Of a stretch of 64,000 nt of DNA, positions 1 through 10,181 are shown piece after piece. The DNA is from JABFSA01 sp963827515 (GTDB lineage: Bacteria; Acidobacteriota; Vicinamibacteria; Vicinamibacterales; UBA2999). The notes beneath the pieces are model-generated. The model ran no database searches, was not told the origin of the DNA, and was given only the letters and a program-made list of their open reading frames with translations. Positions within the stretch are counted from its first letter, which is position 1; each line of letters starts with the position of its first letter. Made by a program: the position numbers and the translations under genes. Location of the stretch: contig CAWHBF010000016.1 in NCBI GenBank assembly GCA_963827515.1, forward strand, positions 34,136 to 98,135, given 5' to 3'.

Positions 1-1
1 G

Positions 2-767
2 AGCGTGATGGCCATCATGCTCAGCGTGGCGCTTCCAGTGTGGCGTACGGCGGCTCAACGTGAGCGCGAAGCCGAACTCATTTTCCGAGGCGAGCAGTAC
101 GCGCACGCGATCGAGCTGTACTCACGCCGGAACGGCGGGTTTCCGTCCACCCTCGATGTGCTGGAAAAGGGTCGCTACATTCGCAAGCTGTACAAGGACC
201 CCGTCACGGGGAACGCGGACTTTCAGCCGGTCTTCGTAGGCCAGATGGTCGGTGGACAGCCCGCCGCTCCACGGCAACCGGGTGGTGCGGGAACTCCCGG
301 GAGCGCCGGGCGGGCAAGCCGGCCAAACGGCGACCTCTGCGACCTCTGGTCCTGAAGCGCGCGGCGGTCGCGGTGGCCAGCCCGCAGGACAGACGTTGGG
401 ACAGCCGTTGGGACAAACACAGGGGCGGGGAGCTGCTGCCGGTGGCGGGCCCATCATCGGCGTCGTCAGTCGGAGCACCGCTGAGTCGCTCAGTCTCTAC
501 AACGGACGAGGTCGCTACAACGAGTGGGCGTTCGTCGCGACGGCGATGTCGCAGCAGGCCGGCGCACCGAGCGGGTCCCAGGGCGCGACCGCACCGGGGC
601 TCGGTGGAGCACGTGGCGGGCAGCCGGGGCCGCAACGCGGTGGTGGGAGCGGGATGTCTCCCGGCGGAGTACCTCCAGCCCCGGGCCGCTTCGGAGCACC
701 ACGAGGGAACCCTTTCGGTACGCCGAATGGTCCCGCCCCTGGTGGCGGCGCGCCTCGGCCCCGCTAG
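2..767 (+). CDS. Pseudopilin-like (type II secretion/GspG-type) protein, 5' partial, one frameshift
   Basis: The gene enters from the left edge. The first reading frame (phase of base 2) shows the tail of a hydrophobic helix followed by RTAAQREREAELIFRGEQY, the usual junction after a type IV pilin-like N-helix, and a short globular segment with FPSTLDVLEKG and YKDPVTG. The reading then has to move by one base between about 285 and 310 to a Gly/Gln/Pro-rich linker and a conserved end with GGPIIGVVSRS and YNGRGRYNEWAFVA. This last block is the recognisable end of acidobacterial pseudopilin-like proteins. The protein should be inner-membrane anchored and act in a pilus or secretion pseudopilus. 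The single +1 shift sits in low-complexity GC-rich sequence and may be a sequence error. The stop overlaps the convergent serine hydrolase stop by four bases. Confidence 0.6.
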
Positions 768-1843
768 CTCGATTCGAGGGCGTCCATCACCGCATCGTGT
801 ACGGCGGGGCGTACCAGCCTGATGCCTTCATTGTCGCGAGACGGACACACGCGATTCGTCAGGAAGACCACGTAGACTTCACGATCGGGATCGATCCAGA
901 GGGATGTGCCCGTGAAGCCCGTATGTCCGAAGGCCCGGGCCGACATCCGTCGCCCGCACGACGAGGTCGGCAGCATGGTGTCCCAGCCCAACGCACGTGA
1001 ACTCCCCGGCACGTCGGCACGTTTCGCGACGAACGTCTCGACGGTGGAGCGTTGGAATACGCCGCCACGTCCCGCCAGGATCTGCAGCACGTGACGCGCG
1101 TGCTGTCCCACCGCGGCGGATGTCCCGAAGAGGCCTGAGTGCCCGGCCGCACCATCGAGGGCGGCCGCGTTCTCGTCGTGGACTTCGCCAACCGGCAGAC
1201 GACCGCGCCACGCGTCGAACTCCGTTGGTGCGGTCCTGGACCTCCAGACACTCGGTGGATTGAACTGCAGATCCTCGACGATACCCATCTGCGTCTGCAG
1301 GGCGACGAAGCGCTTCTCGATTGCTACGTCCCGACCAAGGATGAAACCGAGAAGCATGAAACCCAGGTCGCTGTAGATAGATCGTGACCGAGGCACGTAC
1401 GCGAGCGCACTCTCGCAGATCGCCTGCTCGAACGCCGTCCCTCCCCTGAGCGTGCGGAAGAACGGAATGTGTGCCGTGAGTCCACCGCAATGCGCCAGCA
1501 AGTCGCGCACCGTTACGGAGAGGCGGTCGGTCCCGGTCCAGGCTGGAATGTGATGCCCCACCGGATCGTCCAAGCCGAGGCCGCCGCGCTCCACCTGCTG
1601 CATCGCGATTGCGGTCGTCGCGAGGACCTTCGTGAGAGAGGCGAGATCGAAGACCGTGTCATCGAGCGTTTCCGGTGCATCGCTTCCGGCGTGCAGGCGC
1701 CCGAACGCATGCCGCCACAGAACACGTGTCGGATCCCCGACTTCGATCACGGCGGCAGGGAACGCCCGCTGCGCGATCGCCTGCCGGATCAGATCCGCGG
1801 TCGCACCGAACCTGTCGGACGGCCCATGCTGAACCTTGGGCAC
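764..1843 (-). CDS. Serine hydrolase of the beta-lactamase / PBP4* family
   Basis: This 359-residue protein has the three motifs of the class C beta-lactamase fold: S69-L-T-K72 (nucleophile and general base), Y157-S-D159 in place of Tyr-x-Asn, and H307-T-G309 near the C-terminus. No clear signal peptide is visible, so it may be cytoplasmic. It starts six bases after murQ ends, so the two are almost certainly one transcript. MurQ handles MurNAc-6-phosphate, and serine hydrolases of this family are often linked to murQ. A role on recycled wall fragments (esterase or amidase) is therefore plausible but inferred. The exact substrate cannot be read from sequence. Confidence 0.85.
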   Translation of the reverse strand: MPKVQHGPSDRFGATADLIRQAIAQRAFPAAVIEVGDPTRVLWRHAFGRLHAGSDAPETLDDTVFDLASLTKVLATTAIAMQQVERGGLGLDDPVGHHIPAWTGTDRLSVTVRDLLAHCGGLTAHIPFFRTLRGGTAFEQAICESALAYVPRSRSIYSDLGFMLLGFILGRDVAIEKRFVALQTQMGIVEDLQFNPPSVWRSRTAPTEFDAWRGRLPVGEVHDENAAALDGAAGHSGLFGTSAAVGQHARHVLQILAGRGGVFQRSTVETFVAKRADVPGSSRALGWDTMLPTSSCGRRMSARAFGHTGFTGTSLWIDPDREVYVVFLTNRVCPSRDNEGIRLVRPAVHDAVMDALESS

Positions 1844-1849
1844 GTGCGA

Positions 1850-2812
1850 TCAGCCGCGGGGATGGCTCGCTTCGGCCGCGCCCTGCAGCATGCCACGCAA
1901 CCGGGGCGCGATATCCTCGCCGAGAGCTTCGCGCATCGAATCGTGCGCCTTGCGGAGCCGTGACAGAGCCTTGGGATAGGGCAGTCCTGTCCGCTGCATG
2001 ACGATCGCGGCCTTCACGTTCCAGTGCGCCCGCTTCATCAGCTTGTCCACATCGTCGTACTCGAGTCCGGTCACGATGTTGACGATGCGGCGAGCGCGGT
2101 CCTTGCGCTTCTCCGATCCGGTTTGTACGTCGACCATGAGGTTTCCGTACGTTTTCCCGATTCGCACCATCGCACCGGTGGTCAACATGTTCAGCACCAG
2201 CTTGGTCGCGGTGCCTGCCTTGAGACGCGTCGAACCGGCGATGACCTCTGCGCCTACGCCCGGCGCGATCGTCAGGTCGACGAACGTCTGCAGTTCGGTG
2301 CCGGGATCGCAGGTCACGAAGACGACTCGGGCACCCGCCTTGCGTGCGCGCGTAAGAGCCCCGCGCACGAACTGCGTCATTCCGCTGGCCGACACACCGA
2401 TGACAACATCTTTCTTCGTCGGACGAAGGCGCGTGATGGCGCGGGCCCCCTCTTCATAGTTGTCCTCGACGCCCTCTTTGGCGGCGAACGTCGCCTCGCG
2501 GCCGCCGGCAATCACCGCCTGGACGAGTGACGGGTCGGTGCTGAACGTTGGGGGCATCTCCGCGGATTCGAGGATGCCGAGGCGACCGCTGGTCCCGGCG
2601 CCGACGAAGACCATGCGACCGCCTTTCCGGAGCGCGGAGGCGATCATCTCGACCCCAACGGCGATGCGCTCACGCTCCCGCTGCACAGCGGCGAGCATCT
2701 TGCGGTCTTCGTTGATCATCAGGTCGACGATCTCGCCCGGGGCGAGCTTGTCGATATCAAGGCTTGACGGATTAATCGCCTCCGTCGGGAGCGACTGCCA
2801 CTTGGAGCGCAT
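1850..2812 (-). CDS. murQ: N-acetylmuramic acid 6-phosphate etherase
   Basis: MurQ cleaves the lactyl ether of MurNAc-6-phosphate to give GlcNAc-6-phosphate and D-lactate in cytoplasmic peptidoglycan recycling. The 320-residue length is normal. The SIS sugar-phosphate fold shows VFVGAGTSGRLG near residues 68-79, followed by ESAEMPPTFS, the conserved segment carrying the catalytic glutamate region. A second conserved block, DVVIGVSASGMTQFV, lies mid-protein. It is the first gene of a two-gene minus-strand operon with the serine hydrolase and is divergent from xerD across 36 bases. No MurP transporter or AnmK kinase gene is present in the window. Confidence 0.95.
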   Translation of the reverse strand: MRSKWQSLPTEAINPSSLDIDKLAPGEIVDLMINEDRKMLAAVQRERERIAVGVEMIASALRKGGRMVFVGAGTSGRLGILESAEMPPTFSTDPSLVQAVIAGGREATFAAKEGVEDNYEEGARAITRLRPTKKDVVIGVSASGMTQFVRGALTRARKAGARVVFVTCDPGTELQTFVDLTIAPGVGAEVIAGSTRLKAGTATKLVLNMLTTGAMVRIGKTYGNLMVDVQTGSEKRKDRARRIVNIVTGLEYDDVDKLMKRAHWNVKAAIVMQRTGLPYPKALSRLRKAHDSMREALGEDIAPRLRGMLQGAAEASHPRG

Positions 2813-2848
2813 TCACGTACAATTCTACCGATTCACGGGACACAGCGA

Positions 2849-3796
2849 GTGACTGCCTCCAGTTCGTCCCTTGTGGACGCCTACCTGACACACCTGACGG
2901 TCGAGCGAAGGCTCGCCGCTAACTCCGTCGAGAGTTACGCGAGGGACCTTGTCCTGCTAGCTGAATTCAGCGCAGGACGGGGCCGACCGCTAGCAGCGCT
3001 CACCAGAGAGGATCTCGAGGGACTCGTGCGCGACCTCATGGCCGAGGGGCGCTCCCCACGGTCCGTGGCTCGAGCGGTGGCTTGTTTCCGGGGCTTCTAC
3101 CGCTTTCTCGTTGTCGACGGTACATCCAAGACGAGCCCCGCTGCCGACCTTCGGCCGCCCCGAGCGTGGAAGACGCTGCCACGATACCTGTCGATCGAGG
3201 AGATCGACCAACTGCTGGCGCAGCCCGATGTTGCGACGCCGCGAGGTCTTCGCGACCGCGCACTCATCGAACTGCTCTACGCGACGGGCATGCGCGTCTC
3301 AGAGTTGATCGGTCTTCGCCCAGCGGACGTGAACTTGGAAGCTTCGTACCTGACGTGTACCGGCAAGGGTGACAAGCAGCGGATCGTGCCCATCGGTGAA
3401 GAGGCAACGATCTGGGTGAAGCGCTACCTGTCGGACGCTCGAGGCACCCTGTTGGGGAAGCGGCGAAGTACCCGACTGTTTGTCAACGCGCGTGGCGGGG
3501 GCCACGGGCTCACGCGCGTCGGGTTCTGGAAGGTGCTCAAGGGCTACGCCAGGCAGACAGGTCTCAAGGTGACGATCAGCCCTCATGTACTGCGCCACTC
3601 GTTTGCGACCCACCTGCTCGAGCGTGGCGCCGACCTCAGAGCCATCCAGATGATGCTCGGTCATGCCGACCTGTCCACCACTCAGATCTACACACACGTG
3701 CTCGAGCGCCGCATGCGCAGCGTGTACCGATCAATTTCATCCGAGGGCCTAGCCGCCATGACACGTCGTACCGCTCGACAGGGACCCCTTTGGTAG
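2849..3796 (+). CDS. xerD: Tyrosine recombinase XerD-type
   Basis: A 315-residue chromosome-dimer resolvase with a GTG start. The N-terminal SAM-like core-binding domain spans roughly residues 8-95. The catalytic domain shows all expected residues: R149 (TGMRVSELIGL), K173 (TGKGDKQRIVP), H246 and R249 (HVLRHSFATHLLERG), H272 (MMLGHADLSTTQIYTH) and Y281. With XerC it would act at a dif site, and a dif-like sequence lies 7 kb away at 9975-10013. Which Xer paralogue this is was judged by overall pattern, so XerC is the alternative. The next gene overlaps its stop codon by one base. Confidence 0.9.
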   Translation: MTASSSSLVDAYLTHLTVERRLAANSVESYARDLVLLAEFSAGRGRPLAALTREDLEGLVRDLMAEGRSPRSVARAVACFRGFYRFLVVDGTSKTSPAADLRPPRAWKTLPRYLSIEEIDQLLAQPDVATPRGLRDRALIELLYATGMRVSELIGLRPADVNLEASYLTCTGKGDKQRIVPIGEEATIWVKRYLSDARGTLLGKRRSTRLFVNARGGGHGLTRVGFWKVLKGYARQTGLKVTISPHVLRHSFATHLLERGADLRAIQMMLGHADLSTTQIYTHVLERRMRSVYRSISSEGLAAMTRRTARQGPLW

Positions 3797-5494
3797 TGCG
3801 AGTCGGGGCATTCGTGGTCCTGGCGGCCGTCGGGGCAGCCTTCTACTCGGGACGGCCCGCTCCAACCCGCATCCTGCCGGCGGCGTCGACGGGAGCTCCA
3901 GCGGTCCGAGGAGCGATTCACGTGCACAGCACACGTTCTGACGGCAGCGGTGACCCCGCCAGCATCGCCGCGGCCGCAGCCCGGGCGGGGTTGAACTTCG
4001 TCATCTTCACGGACCATGGAGACGCGACGCGCCAACCCGACGAGCCCCGCTACATAGACGGCGTACTTTGCATTGACGCGGTTGAGCTCAGCACCGACCA
4101 CGGTCACGTGGTGGCGCTCGGATTGTCTCAGGCGCCGTATCCGTTCGGTGGGGAGGCCCGCGATGTCCTCGAGGACATGGCCCGCCTCGGTGGATTCGCA
4201 ATTGCCGCACATGTCGATTCACCGAAAGCCGACCTGCAGTGGAGCGACCGGGTGACCGCGCTTGGGGGGATCGAGTGGCTCAACGCTGACAGCGAGTGGC
4301 GGGATGAGTCCTCTCAGCTCGCTCGCGAGGGCGCTCTTCATGTACCCGGCATACGGAACAGCGGCGCTCATGGCACTGCTCGACCGGCCAGTCTCCGTGC
4401 TCGAGCGATGGGATGCATTGACCGCGGAGCGGCGGATCGTCGCCATCGCCGCGAGCGACGCGCATGCACGTCTCAGCCTGAGAAACCTGGGAGAGCCAGA
4501 AGGCAGTGGAAGCGCGTTGCACGTGCCCTCCTACGAGAATACATTCCGCATGTTCTCCAACGTGCTCCCCTCAGTGACGCTATCCGGTGATGCACGGCAG
4601 GACGCCGATGTCGTGCTCGCGGCGATCCGCGATGGGCGCTTGTACTCCGTCATCGACGGACTGGCAGGACCAGGGACGCTGTCATTCACGGCCACGAGCG
4701 GGACGACCACGGTATCCTTCGGCGACGTATTGCCGAATGCCGACGCGGCAACCGTCCTCCGTGTCTCCGATGCAGGGTCCGGAAGACACTCAGTTGATCC
4801 TCATCAAGGATGGAGAAGTGCTGGAGACCAGCATGGGCGCGACGCTCGAGCGGATCGTGACCGGCACGCCAGCGGTCGTATCGCGCCGAGGTCTCGCTCC
4901 CAGGCGCACCTGGAGATCCTGCCGTGCCGTGGATGGTTTCGAACCCGATCTACGTCGGGCGCGCGAGCGCCGAGCCAATCGTCGCGGCTCAGTCGCTGCC
5001 TCCGTCGACGTTCGCTTTCCAGTATCGTGATGGGCCGGCCTCAGCATGGACCGTCGAACACAGCCCGGAGTCGCTTGGGGCGATCGACGAGATCGAGGCC
5101 GTTGACTGGACAACAGTTATCGTTGCGCTACGCCTTGGGCGGAAATGCCTCCTCCAGCGCCTTCACGGCGTTCGTCATGCCGGCCGGAGCGGACCTGCCT
5201 TCGTACGACCGCCTGATGTTTACCGGCCGAGCGAACCATCCGATGCGCATGTCCGTTCAGATCCGTGAGCGGGGCGGCGCGGCGGGAGAACGCTGGCATC
5301 GGTCCGTCTACCTGGAACCCACCGCGCGCGAGATTACTGTGTCCTTTGACGACATGCTTCCACGAGGCGAGACGTCCAGACCGCGTCCGCTGCTCGCGAA
5401 CGTCGAGTCCGTGCTGTTCGTTCTCGACACCGTCAACACTCCACTCGGTGGCAACGGGACCTTGTGGCTCGACGACGTCAAGTACGCGAAGTGA
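3796..5494 (+). pseudogene. CehA/McbA-type PHP-domain metallohydrolase, broken by four frameshifts
   Basis: An N-terminal signal or anchor helix is followed by PHP metal-binding motifs: HVHSTRSDGSG, FTDHGD, IAAHVDSP, and after the first shift AIAASDAHAR. The C-terminal half is a beta-sandwich-like region ending NGTLWLDDVKYAK. The homologous reading hops frame at about 4300-4315, 4770-4790, 4870-4882 and 5105-5112. Each hop equals one inserted base, and the restored protein would be about 565 residues. The GTG at 3796 overlaps the xerD stop. A TTG at 3790 is the other candidate start. The protein is probably an exported phosphoesterase-like hydrolase. Codon-level sense is preserved between the breaks, so either recent inactivation or a run of sequence errors would explain it. 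Confidence 0.7.
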
Positions 5495-5503
5495 CGAGCA
5501 GCG

Positions 5504-7766
5504 TCACGTTCTGACGGTCAGGAGTAAGTAGCCGGCACCGGCGCCGAAGAGCAGGTTCGGCGCCCAGGCCGCGAGAACCGGCGTGACCAGGCCTCCTGCG
5601 CCGAGAGCGGCGAACATGCTGATCGCTACCCAGTACGAAATGGCGAGCGCGATACCCACACCGATGCCGTACATCGCTCCTCGGCGGCCGGTAGTCACGG
5701 CGAACGGTATGGCGAGCAGCGTCATCACGATGGTGACGAATGGGAACGAGAGTTTTCTTTCGAGTGCCACCAGCTGTCCGCTGATATCGAGACCGCTCGT
5801 CCGGAGCCTCGCGGTGTAGTCGCGCAGCTGCGAGTAGCTCATGAATCGCTCATCCGGCTGCTGCGTGGTGAAGTAATCCGTCGCCTCGATCGCGGTTTGT
5901 GACGCTTCAAACGGCGTGAACGACCGTCGTCTCTCCCGTGTCGGTGAGTTCCCGAACCCAGCCCTGTTCGAGACGCCACGCATTGGCATCGGTGGTCCCG
6001 CCTGTATATGCCGCGCGTTGCGCGAACGTCCGTTTGGCGAGCACCGGCATTCTCGATCCGAATCCGTAGATCGACAGGCCGTTGAGCTGCTGCGCACGCG
6101 GATCGTAGTAGTCGAAGTGGTAGATATCACCGTCGCTGCCCACGACCCAGCGCCGAAGCAGCACATCAAAGGTCTGGGGGGCACCCCCGCGAATCACATG
6201 ACGAATCGCTTCGGCGCGACGATTGGCCGGGCCGAGCACTGTCTGTTCGAGCAAGAAGAGCACGCCGCCCGCGCAGATCGCGCTGACAACCATCGGCAGC
6301 GCGACTCGATACAGGCTGATCCCACAAGCTTTCATGACGACAAGCTCGCTGTTCTTGGTGAGCAGCCCGATCGTGACAAGGGCCGCCAGAAGGACCGCGA
6401 GAGGAAGGATGTAGTAGACGTACTGCGGCGTGGCGTACCAGAAAAACGTGAGGAGCATGCTCCAGGTCGCCTGGCCTCTAAACACTTTGTCCGAGAGATC
6501 GAGAAACGTGGAGATATAGAAAATGCCCGCCATCGCCACTGCCGACAGAAATGCGACTCGCAGATAGACGGATGCGACGTAGCGGTCAAGGATCCCGAGC
6601 AGTGGCAGTCTGAGCGGGGGAATCCTGAGCGCGGGGAGCCGCGGCAACCCTGGGAGCCGACGCGCGCCGTCTCCCGGCCGGCTGCGGCGCAGCAGGAGCC
6701 ACACGCCCAGTCCGCCCAAGGCGAGGTTGGGCATCCACGCCGCAAGCCACGGCGGCACCATATGCCCCCGCACGAGCGACTGACCGAGCCACAGCAGGAC
6801 GTAGTAGGCGAAGATGACGCCGATACCGATCGCGAAACTCGCGAGCCTGCCGTCTCGCCGGTTGTTCACCCCCAGCGCCAGTCCGATCAGCCCGAAGACC
6901 AGGCAGGCGAACGGGATCGAGAACTTCTTCTGGATCTCGAACAGCTCGCTGTGAGGGTAGATCCCCTCGCGCTCGAGCTCGGCCGCGCGGGCCTGGAGCT
7001 GCGGGATCGACATTTCGCGTGTCCCCAGCGGAGGGCCTTCACGTGGAAAGACCGTATCCGGGTTGAGCCGCAGCAACAGACGATCGAACTGAAAGACCTC
7101 GTACTTCTCCGCGCCGTCGGCGACGTGGCGCGCCCCATCTTCGAGCACCATGTCGAGCGTCCGTCGCTCGCGGTCGATGACGACCCTCCCGTGGCGCGCG
7201 AGATAGATGGCCTGGGGCTGCCCGGGTCGGCTGTCCGCCATGAAGACGTCCGTCCAGCCGTCACCCGACGCGGGCACCTCACGCACGTAGAGCACGACGT
7301 CTGGAAAGTCCTCGAAAAAGACGCGCGGGCGAACCTCACCCTCCGCGCGCGCCGCCACGATCCCAAAGATGATCTCGCGAAAGTGCTGATTCGCATCCGG
7401 CGCCGCCACGAGGTAGATGTAGGTTGTCGAGGCCCACGCGAGAATCGAAAGCAGGCCCACCGGTCGCAGGAGACGGATGAGACTCACGCCACAGGCCTGC
7501 ATCGCGACGAACTCGCGATCCGCTGAAAGCCGGCCGAACGCGACGAGTAGACCCAGCAGAAGGGACATCGGGATCGTGAGAGCGAACACCCCCGGCACCA
7601 GCGTGGCCATCACGCGCAGCACGACGACAACCGGCACGCCCTTGGAGACAAAGCTCTCGGCGTACTCGATGAGAAACGGAATGATGAGCATGAACGTGAA
7701 GACCAGCAGCCCGATGAGAAAGGGCCACAGAACCTCACGAATCACATAGCGATCGAGAATCCGCAT
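5504..7766 (-). CDS. lptFG: Fused LptF-LptG lipopolysaccharide export permease (one frameshift in the LptG half)
   Basis: One continuous reading frame holds two complete LptF/LptG-family permeases. The first starts at the ATG at 7766 with MRILDRYVIREVLWPF and has its membrane helices and beta-jellyroll region to about residue 370. A Pro/Leu/Arg-rich linker follows without stop or start codon. The second begins GILDRYVASVYLRVAF near 6595 and repeats the architecture. One inserted base at about 5912-5925 moves the LptG tail into another frame (SQTAIEATDYF onward to the stop at 5504). Restored length is about 753 residues. With LptB it would extract LPS from the inner membrane. LptF and LptG are normally separate subunits. 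Longer extensions of this frame past 7766 are only the antisense of the GH57 gene. Confidence 0.85.
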
Positions 7767-7784
7767 GCGATGATCCCATCCATT

Positions 7785-9953
7785 ATGACCCGCGTCGCGA
7801 TCCTGTGGCATATGCACCAGCCCTTCTACCAGGATCTGCTCACTGGCGAGCACGTGCTGCCGTGGGTCCGGATGCACGCCATCAAGGACTACTGGGGCAT
7901 GGTGGCGCTCCTGCGGGAGCATCCCTCGGTCAAGGTCACGTTCAACCTCGTTCCCTCGCTCCTCGTCCAGCTCGAAGCCTTCGCTCGTGAGGAAGCGCGG
8001 GACCGCCATCTGGAACTCGGCATGAAGCCGGCAGAGCTCCTCTCGGCCGACGAACGCACCTTCTGCGTTGGTGAGTTCTTTCACGCGCACCGGACGCGGA
8101 TGGTCGACCCGTATCCCCGGTACCGTGAGCTCCTCGCGCTGCGCGATCACGGCAGCGATCGCGAGGGCCTGCCGGCGCGGGCGTTGCGATTCTCCGTCGA
8201 GGACATTCGCGACCTCCAGGTCTGGCACAAGTTGGTCTGGATCGACCCCGTCTACTTCGAGCAGGACGGACGCGTCTCGAGGCTCGTCACCAAAGGAGGA
8301 GGATTTACCGAAGAGGACAAGGGCACACTCCGGGACGTCGAACTGGAGATCATGCAACTGGTGATACCGGAGTACGCGGCGGCCGCGGCGCGCGGGCAGG
8401 TGGAGCTGTCCACGTCGCCCTTCTACCATCCAATCCTGCCGCTCCTCTGCGACTCGGACGTGTACCTGCGGACCCACCCGCACTCGGCCATGCCGCGAGT
8501 GCCGTTCCGTCATCCGGAAGACGCTGCCGATCAGCTCGCCCGGGCCGTCGCCCTCCATGAACGGATGTTCGGACTCCCTCCGCGTGGGGTCTGGCCTTCG
8601 GAGGGGTCGGTGTCGGACGCCATGGTGTCGCTCGTGCGTCGCGCGGGGCTGCGCTGGATGGCGACAGACGAGGAGATTCTGGCGAAGACACGCGGTACGG
8701 CGTTCACTCGCGACGCCCTGGGACATCTTCACGAACCGGAGGCGCTCTATCGGTCCTTCAGGGTCGGCGGGGAAGAGGAGTGGGTCGGGTGTGGATTCCG
8801 CGACCACCGCCTGTCCGATCTCATCGGATTCAGCTATGCGTCCTGGCCTGCCGAGCGTGCCGCGGATGATTTTGTCGGGCAGCTTGTGGAAGCGGGTCGT
8901 CGCTACGCCGAGCGCACGGGCGGGGAAGAGGCCACCATCTTCGTCATCCTCGACGGAGAGAATGCGTGGGAGTCGTACGAAGGGCAGGGCCGGCCGTTCC
9001 TCCACGCTCTGTATTCCAGGCTCGGGTCACATCCAGAGATTCGGACGGTCACGATGTCCGAAGCGTGCGCCGAACCCACCGAGAGGCTGCCGTCGATCTT
9101 CCCCGGGTCATGGATCAACGGGGATTTCTATATCTGGATGGGCCACGCCGACGACCATCGGGCCTGGAGCCAGCTCGTCGACGCCCGACGAGCCCTGGAG
9201 GGTGCGCCGGCCTCGACCCCACCAGACGCCCTGGCTCGGGCGCGGGAAGAGCTGCTCGTGGCCGAAGGAAGCGATTGGTTCTGGTGGTACGGCGACGACC
9301 ACTCCTCCGACCACGATCGCCAGTTCGACGACCTCTTTCGACGCCACGTCCGCAACATCTACGATGCAATTGGCCGCCCGATTCCCGCAGAGCTCTTCAG
9401 GACGAATATCACCACGGAACCAATCGCGCCGCCTGACAACTCGCCAGAGTGCCTGATTCAGCCCCAGGTGGATGGCGAGATCACGAGCTATTTCGAATGG
9501 ATGGGCGCGGGGTCCACGGAACTTGTCGCGCCTGCCGGCGCCATGCACGCGTCGGGGACGACGAACACATTCGAGAGGCTGGCGTTTGGATGTGACCGGG
9601 AGCGGCTGTTCGTCCGGATCGACGCCACGGAACCCGTTCTCGGACTGCTTCAGGAGGGCATTGAGATTCAGATCAGGTTCATCACGCCGGCCGGCCTTCG
9701 AGCCACCGCTCGCGCGGACGCCGCGCTGCTTCAGGTCTCGCTCGAGCATCAAACCGACAGCGGGCGTTGGGAAGCCCTTCGCTGCGCGGGGTTGTCTGGA
9801 GCCGCCGCGTCGATTCTGGAGCTCGCGATTCCCTTTGCCTGCCTTGGTGTCCGCGCGAGGGACATCGTCGCATTCATCGTCTCGAGCCAAGGGGGAACCG
9901 TGCCGCAGCCCCTGCCAACGCACGAACCCGCCGTGCTTCAGGTTCCCGCGTAA
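7785..9953 (+). CDS. Glycoside hydrolase family 57 protein (alpha-amylase / glucanotransferase type)
   Basis: A 722-residue GH57 enzyme acting on alpha-glucans. Motif 1 HMHQPFY sits at residues 9-15. The nucleophile motif is VWPSEGSVS (E273) and the acid/base aspartate follows in MATDEEIL (D295). Later conserved blocks are FVILDGENAWESYEGQGR and WWYGDDHSSDHD. The C-terminal 180 residues form an all-beta region typical of long GH57 proteins. The start at 7785 (MTRVAILW) matches the family better than the ATG at 7770. The gene is divergent from lptFG with only 3-18 bases between starts, so its promoter must lie inside lptFG coding sequence. No other glycogen gene is nearby. Confidence 0.88.
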   Translation: MTRVAILWHMHQPFYQDLLTGEHVLPWVRMHAIKDYWGMVALLREHPSVKVTFNLVPSLLVQLEAFAREEARDRHLELGMKPAELLSADERTFCVGEFFHAHRTRMVDPYPRYRELLALRDHGSDREGLPARALRFSVEDIRDLQVWHKLVWIDPVYFEQDGRVSRLVTKGGGFTEEDKGTLRDVELEIMQLVIPEYAAAAARGQVELSTSPFYHPILPLLCDSDVYLRTHPHSAMPRVPFRHPEDAADQLARAVALHERMFGLPPRGVWPSEGSVSDAMVSLVRRAGLRWMATDEEILAKTRGTAFTRDALGHLHEPEALYRSFRVGGEEEWVGCGFRDHRLSDLIGFSYASWPAERAADDFVGQLVEAGRRYAERTGGEEATIFVILDGENAWESYEGQGRPFLHALYSRLGSHPEIRTVTMSEACAEPTERLPSIFPGSWINGDFYIWMGHADDHRAWSQLVDARRALEGAPASTPPDALARAREELLVAEGSDWFWWYGDDHSSDHDRQFDDLFRRHVRNIYDAIGRPIPAELFRTNITTEPIAPPDNSPECLIQPQVDGEITSYFEWMGAGSTELVAPAGAMHASGTTNTFERLAFGCDRERLFVRIDATEPVLGLLQEGIEIQIRFITPAGLRATARADAALLQVSLEHQTDSGRWEALRCAGLSGAAASILELAIPFACLGVRARDIVAFIVSSQGGTVPQPLPTHEPAVLQVPA

Positions 9954-9974
9954 CTGAGCTCGGCGCCGGCCATT

Positions 9975-10013
9975 GGTTTACATAACGTGTATTATGCGAC
10001 GTTACGCAAACCG
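9975..10013 (-). other. dif-like XerC/XerD recombination site with an extra inverted arm
   Basis: Read on the minus strand, 10002-9975 gives an XerC-type arm ACGTCGCATAA, a 6-base centre TACACG and an XerD-type arm TTATGTAAACC. The E. coli dif arms are GGTGCGCATAA and TTATGTTAAAT, and the B. subtilis right arm is TTATGTAAACT, so the XerD arm matches the latter at 10 of 11 positions. Immediately beside it, 10003-10013 reads TTACGCAAACC on the plus strand, an inverted XerD-like arm (9 of 11). The whole is therefore also an imperfect palindrome with 14-base arms and a 10-base centre. It could be the chromosomal dif, or an att site used by a Xer-exploiting element. Confidence 0.6.
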
Positions 10014-10181
10014 CCCTGAAAACCCGAACCAACCCCTTTTCCCAACCCCTCTTCGCCTCGGTTGCCGGGCCGTCGAGGCGGGCCTTCCTCGAGCGTTTCC
10101 ATGGTTCTCTGAATTTCCGTGCGTCCCCGTAGTCGTTCGGAAGGATCCCGAACTGGAGCGTTCGTCAGGCCCTGGGCGCTC

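Noticed and set aside
7767..9005. Long minus-strand extension of the LptF frame (about 410 residues)
   Set aside because: It is antisense to the GH57 gene. The extension has no domain, while the permease family start is at 7766.
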